Source: Chytriomyces cf. hyalinus JEL632
Taxonomy: Eukaryota; Chytridiomycota; Chytridiomycetes; Chytridiales; Chytriomycetaceae
Direction of reading: 5' to 3'
Assembly: GCA_025435555.1 (NCBI GenBank)
Contig: JAIWWG010000190.1
Coordinates: forward strand, 1-20,898
DNA: 20,898 nt
Part shown: in pieces, positions 18,201 through 20,898 of the stretch
Position numbering within the stretch: the stretch's first letter is position 1
Layout: each line of letters begins with the position of its first letter
Translations under genes and position numbers: made by a program
The notes under the pieces: generated by a model
The model's database searches: none
What the model saw: the letters and a program-made list of their open reading frames with translations, nothing else
Told to the model about the DNA's origin: nothing

Positions 18201-20056
18201 GAACACAACTTTCGCGTCCGAGTTGAGTGGCTTCAGTTGCCCGACTGTCGCATTCAGCAACGAGCTTTTACCGGACCCAACCGCACCAACAATTGCAACT
18301 AGCGCGCCTTTGGGAACTCTGAGTTCAATGTTGTGCAGTGTGATGCGATCAAAGGGTTCCACTCCAGTAGCTCCCTCGACGGTGACTCCTTCTTTAATAA
18401 TGAACCCGCTCGACTCATTGTGCACTCCTGAATCTTGAGCAGACTCCCACATAAAGTCTCCGCGCGTGACTGTTACTGCATACTCCGCATCTGCATCGAC
18501 ACTAGGCTCAAACGTGCTCTCTGGACTCATGAGCAATGCATGAATACGAGTCAGAGCAACCCGCGTATCCGCCCATGATCCAATCATTTGCGGTGTCCAC
18601 ATGAGAGGTCCTCTCAGTTGGTTGAACAGTGCCAGGGCAGTGAATACCTGAGAACCAATAAGTATATTTGTTCAGCCTGGCTGCAACAAATGTGAGTTAA
18701 AAGAAAGGTTTTCGAACCACAGTCGCGTCAAAGACCGGGCTTGTCACAGAGTACACAATAAACGTCACAACGCCCGCCATGACTGGGATGGCAAATCCAG
18801 ATGCTGTGATGCCTGCGCGGATCATATTCCCAGAGACGACTGCCTTCAATTCTTCCATGCGGATATGAATGATTCTTTCCAAGAAGGAGTCTTCCCATCT
18901 GATGATGTCTCGGAGTTAGTTGCCAGTAACATCTGAAGTCATTCTTCTTACGCAAAGAATTTGATGACGCGGATTGAAGACAAGGTCTCGGAGGTAAGCC
19001 TTAAACGCTGGTCCGTCTTTTTTGCGTTCGTTTTTCGAAGACTGACGAGCGTTTTGATGACATAGACTTGCAGCGGAACCATTGCCACCAGAAGCGCCAG
19101 TCCAGCAAGAGCCGCAACCCCAATCGTGTGAATAAGAATGCCAATAATAACAGCAACTTGAATCGGAAACGTCCACTGCAAATGGAACAGCACAATAAAC
19201 ATCTCGGTCCGAATCAAGTCCGTACTGATAATGTTTGTGATATGGCCTGGGTTGAATTGCTGTCTTGAAGCACCGGATAAGCGCATGGACTTTCTGTAAA
19301 TTGCGCCCGTGAGAGTTGCGCGCATGGACATGCTGTAAGCTGTTGCCCGTGAGAAGAAAAACTGGGAGTTGTGAAAAAGGAAAGTCATTCAGCCCAGCTG
19401 TATTGGACGCGGGTAAGACACTGGAAATTTGTAGAGACCTGGATCAGAGTACTGGCTGTCATGTTGATCAGGAACAAGCCAAACGCATAAATGAGGCCCA
19501 TGTACAACGGAGGTGGATTCGAGCCACTGGACTCGGCTACGTATCGAATAATTACTTGCAGAAACAGGGGCGCAATGCTGTTGAGAATATCTGCGATGAA
19601 TTTGAGCTTTGTTTCGAGGTGGTGAGACAAGTTGCAGTTGTGGATAAGTGCCAGCGTGTTTTCACCAGTCCAATCGGAAAGAAGCCTCGACCAAACATGG
19701 TGATGAGGATACGGACAATCGAAGGTTCCATAGGCTTGTGTTTCTTATCCGAGGACCCAGCGTGGGCTTCTGCTTGTGCGAGGAGACAGGCGTTCTGCGC
19801 CTTTGACCATTCGGCCTCGAAGCGGTCAATTAGGGCTGTTGAATGGTAACGTTCGGCAAGAGGAAACAAGTCTTCCAGAGCCAGAATATTCTTGTATCCG
19901 TGGCGGAAGAGAGGTCCAAGCCCTGTCCAGGATAAAGTTAAAAGCTTGTGGCAGCAATGCCAGCAGCCTGAACTCACATGCCAGAGTGACCCAAGAACCA
20001 AAGTGCGCTGACGATTCAGGCGACTGCTTCGGTGTTGTGTATGCCTTCTTTGCCAT
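15261..20056 (-). CDS. ABC transporter, ABCC/MRP subfamily (short MRP4-like type), 14 exons
   Basis: Exons: 20056-19978, 19922-19666, 19606-19439, 19361-18952, 18898-18721, 18647-17983, 17930-17863, 17803-17370, 17310-17034, 16975-16551, 16491-16189, 16134-15834, 15764-15583 and 15518-15261. The product is 1334 residues with two TMD-NBD halves and no extra N-terminal TMD0. The start [11 protein letters not shown] leads to [11 protein letters not shown], the MRP lasso motif. TMD1 includes IYRKSMRLS and [17 protein letters not shown]1 has Walker [10 protein letters not shown] (485-493), LSGGQ (577-581) and a Walker B ending LLDD, with Asp for the catalytic Glu, as is normal in MRP NBD1. NBD2 has GRTGSGKSS (from 1093), signature MSVGQ (1196-1200) and VVLDE with Glu1221, followed by Cys-Thr-Ala. 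Intron 3 has an unusual GTCTCT donor; the intron 5 donor may be off by 3 nt. Likely an exporter of organic anions or glutathione conjugates; substrate unknown. The stop codon sits in AATAAA. Confidence 0.93.
17816..18459 (+). repeat. Source segment of the ABCC NBD1 duplicate
   Basis: This part of the intact ABCC gene is the partner of the degenerate fragment at 11633-12279. Homology starts at ATTGAGTGTCAG and stops at AAAGTCT. Divergence looks greater than between the gene X copies and includes coding-disrupting changes only in the fragment. Confidence 0.88.
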
Positions 20057-20133
20057 GTTTTCTGGCCAGTTGCAGTTGACATATCCACAACTTAACCGAG
20101 ATCAGTCATCACGTAAATATTGTACGCAAATTA
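20057..20133. promoter_or_regulatory. 77-bp divergent promoter, ABCC transporter / PAQR gene
   Basis: The ATG codons of the two diverging genes are 77 bp apart. The sequence is AT-rich (for example CACGTAAATATTG) with no element I can name. Confidence 0.55.
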
Positions 20134-20898
20134 ATGCAAATACACACAGCCATGCAATCAGATCCCACGCCAGCAGCAGGAACAACAATCGAAATCGAAG
20201 ATGTAACTCAGGCTAACAACCTCGATGCAAGAGGCTTCTCAAACGTGACTCTGGTTGATAAGCCTGAACAATCTCCAAAGGAGGGGTCCAACTCCCTCAG
20301 CGGTTCATGCGCATTAAACGCGAACCATTCGAGGCAGAAACCGCAGTTACAAATGAGGGAAAGCATGCCCGACTGGTACCAGCATGAACCCTTCATTTGG
20401 TCTGGCTACAGACCCATCACTCCCTCCGTTGCTGTCTGCCTCCGATCTTGGACATATCTGCACAACGAATCCGGCAACATCTACACGCATCTGTTTGGCA
20501 CCATACTCTTTGTTGCAATGCTGGGGTATTCATGGGGTCATCTCGCTGTACTGGAAGGACTGACGGGCGTTACTTGGCAGGACTATTTGATCTTTGCAAC
20601 GTTGTTAGTGCAACTGTGTTTATTTTCAAACAATTGATTGGCTCCTGTGTCACCTCAACATTCTCGAAACAGGCATATTGGCATCGCGAGCTGCTTTGCG
20701 CTATCGACAATGTTCCACTCACTCTGCTGCCATTCGAAGGAAATAAACAGAGCCTGTCTTCGAGCCGACTACGCTGGGATCGTTTTTCAAATAGGCGGTT
20801 GCTTTGTTTCGAGCGTTTACTACGCGTTTTATTGCAACAAGCCCGTGCAGATGGCGTATCTTGGAATGATTCTCGCATCTGGGGCTGCGACAGTGAGG
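20134..20898 (+). CDS. PAQR family receptor (ADIPOR/IZH-like), 5' part only
   Basis: Exons 20134-20600 and 20673 to beyond the window end join in frame across a 72-nt intron (GTTGTT...AAACAG). The first ATG is used; an in-frame ATG lies six codons on. About 90 polar residues precede the family core: FIWSGYRPITPSVAVCLRSW, then LHNESGNIYTHLFG, a first membrane helix (FVAMLGYSWG), then STMFHSLCCHS and RADYAGIVFQIGG. The Ser, His and Asp in the second and third of these motifs are the zinc-site residues of PAQR proteins. The last His motif should lie beyond the window. Fungal IZH members are membrane proteins linked to zinc and sterol metabolism, and ceramidase activity is known for ADIPORs; which applies here is not decidable. 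Confidence 0.9.

Noticed and set aside
1-20898. CRISPR arrays, bacterial operons or prophage
   Set aside because: There is no repeat-spacer pattern. Introns, poly(A) signals and eukaryotic gene families throughout rule out a prokaryotic source.

Overview
The window looks like nuclear DNA of a fungus with short introns, probably an early-diverging zoosporic (chytrid-like) lineage. Seen directly: spliced genes with 52-109 nt GT-AG introns, AATAAA signals just after stop codons, a eukaryotic tRNA-Gly and single-copy eukaryotic genes (Mediator MED10, SDH4, proteasome beta1). The chytrid assignment is an inference. It rests on two Crinkler-like (CRN) genes, a family known from oomycetes, chytrids and Glomeromycota, and on the intron style.

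Layout. 1-759 has no gene I can support. 764-834 (-) is tRNA-Gly(GCC). 1014-9042 is a dense run of minus-strand genes in the order of decreasing coordinate: KPW-repeat protein (9042-6894), SDH4 (6840-6104), a second frameshifted SDH4 (5962-5211), MED10 (5109-4522), a small predicted mitochondrial protein (4473-4123), a C2H2 zinc-finger factor (3468-2352) and a Ser/Asn-rich protein (2310-1014). Gaps are often only 40-140 bp. Proteasome beta1 (9125-9947, +) diverges from the KPW gene across 82 bp.

10131-15199 is a rearranged block. A multi-membrane-segment gene (gene X, RRT8/LDS-like guess) is followed by a fragment of an ABCC transporter. An intact CRN-like kinase gene and a 5'-truncated CRN/HNH nuclease fragment come next, then a second, 5'-truncated copy of gene X. 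The complete 14-exon ABCC transporter from which the fragment is copied lies at 15261-20056 (-). The simplest reading is a tandem duplication of [gene X - ABCC]. One ABCC copy later suffered an internal deletion and decayed, and CRN genes occupy the space between the copies.

20134-20898 (+) is the 5' part of a PAQR/ADIPOR-IZH receptor gene, divergent from the ABCC gene across 77 bp and cut by the window end.

Functional themes: respiration (SDH4), basal transcription (MED10, zinc-finger factor), proteolysis (beta1), transport/membrane (ABCC, PAQR, gene X) and a fast-evolving CRN effector pocket. I reconstructed exons by hand; every junction for which coordinates are given keeps the reading frame, but none has been tested against transcripts.
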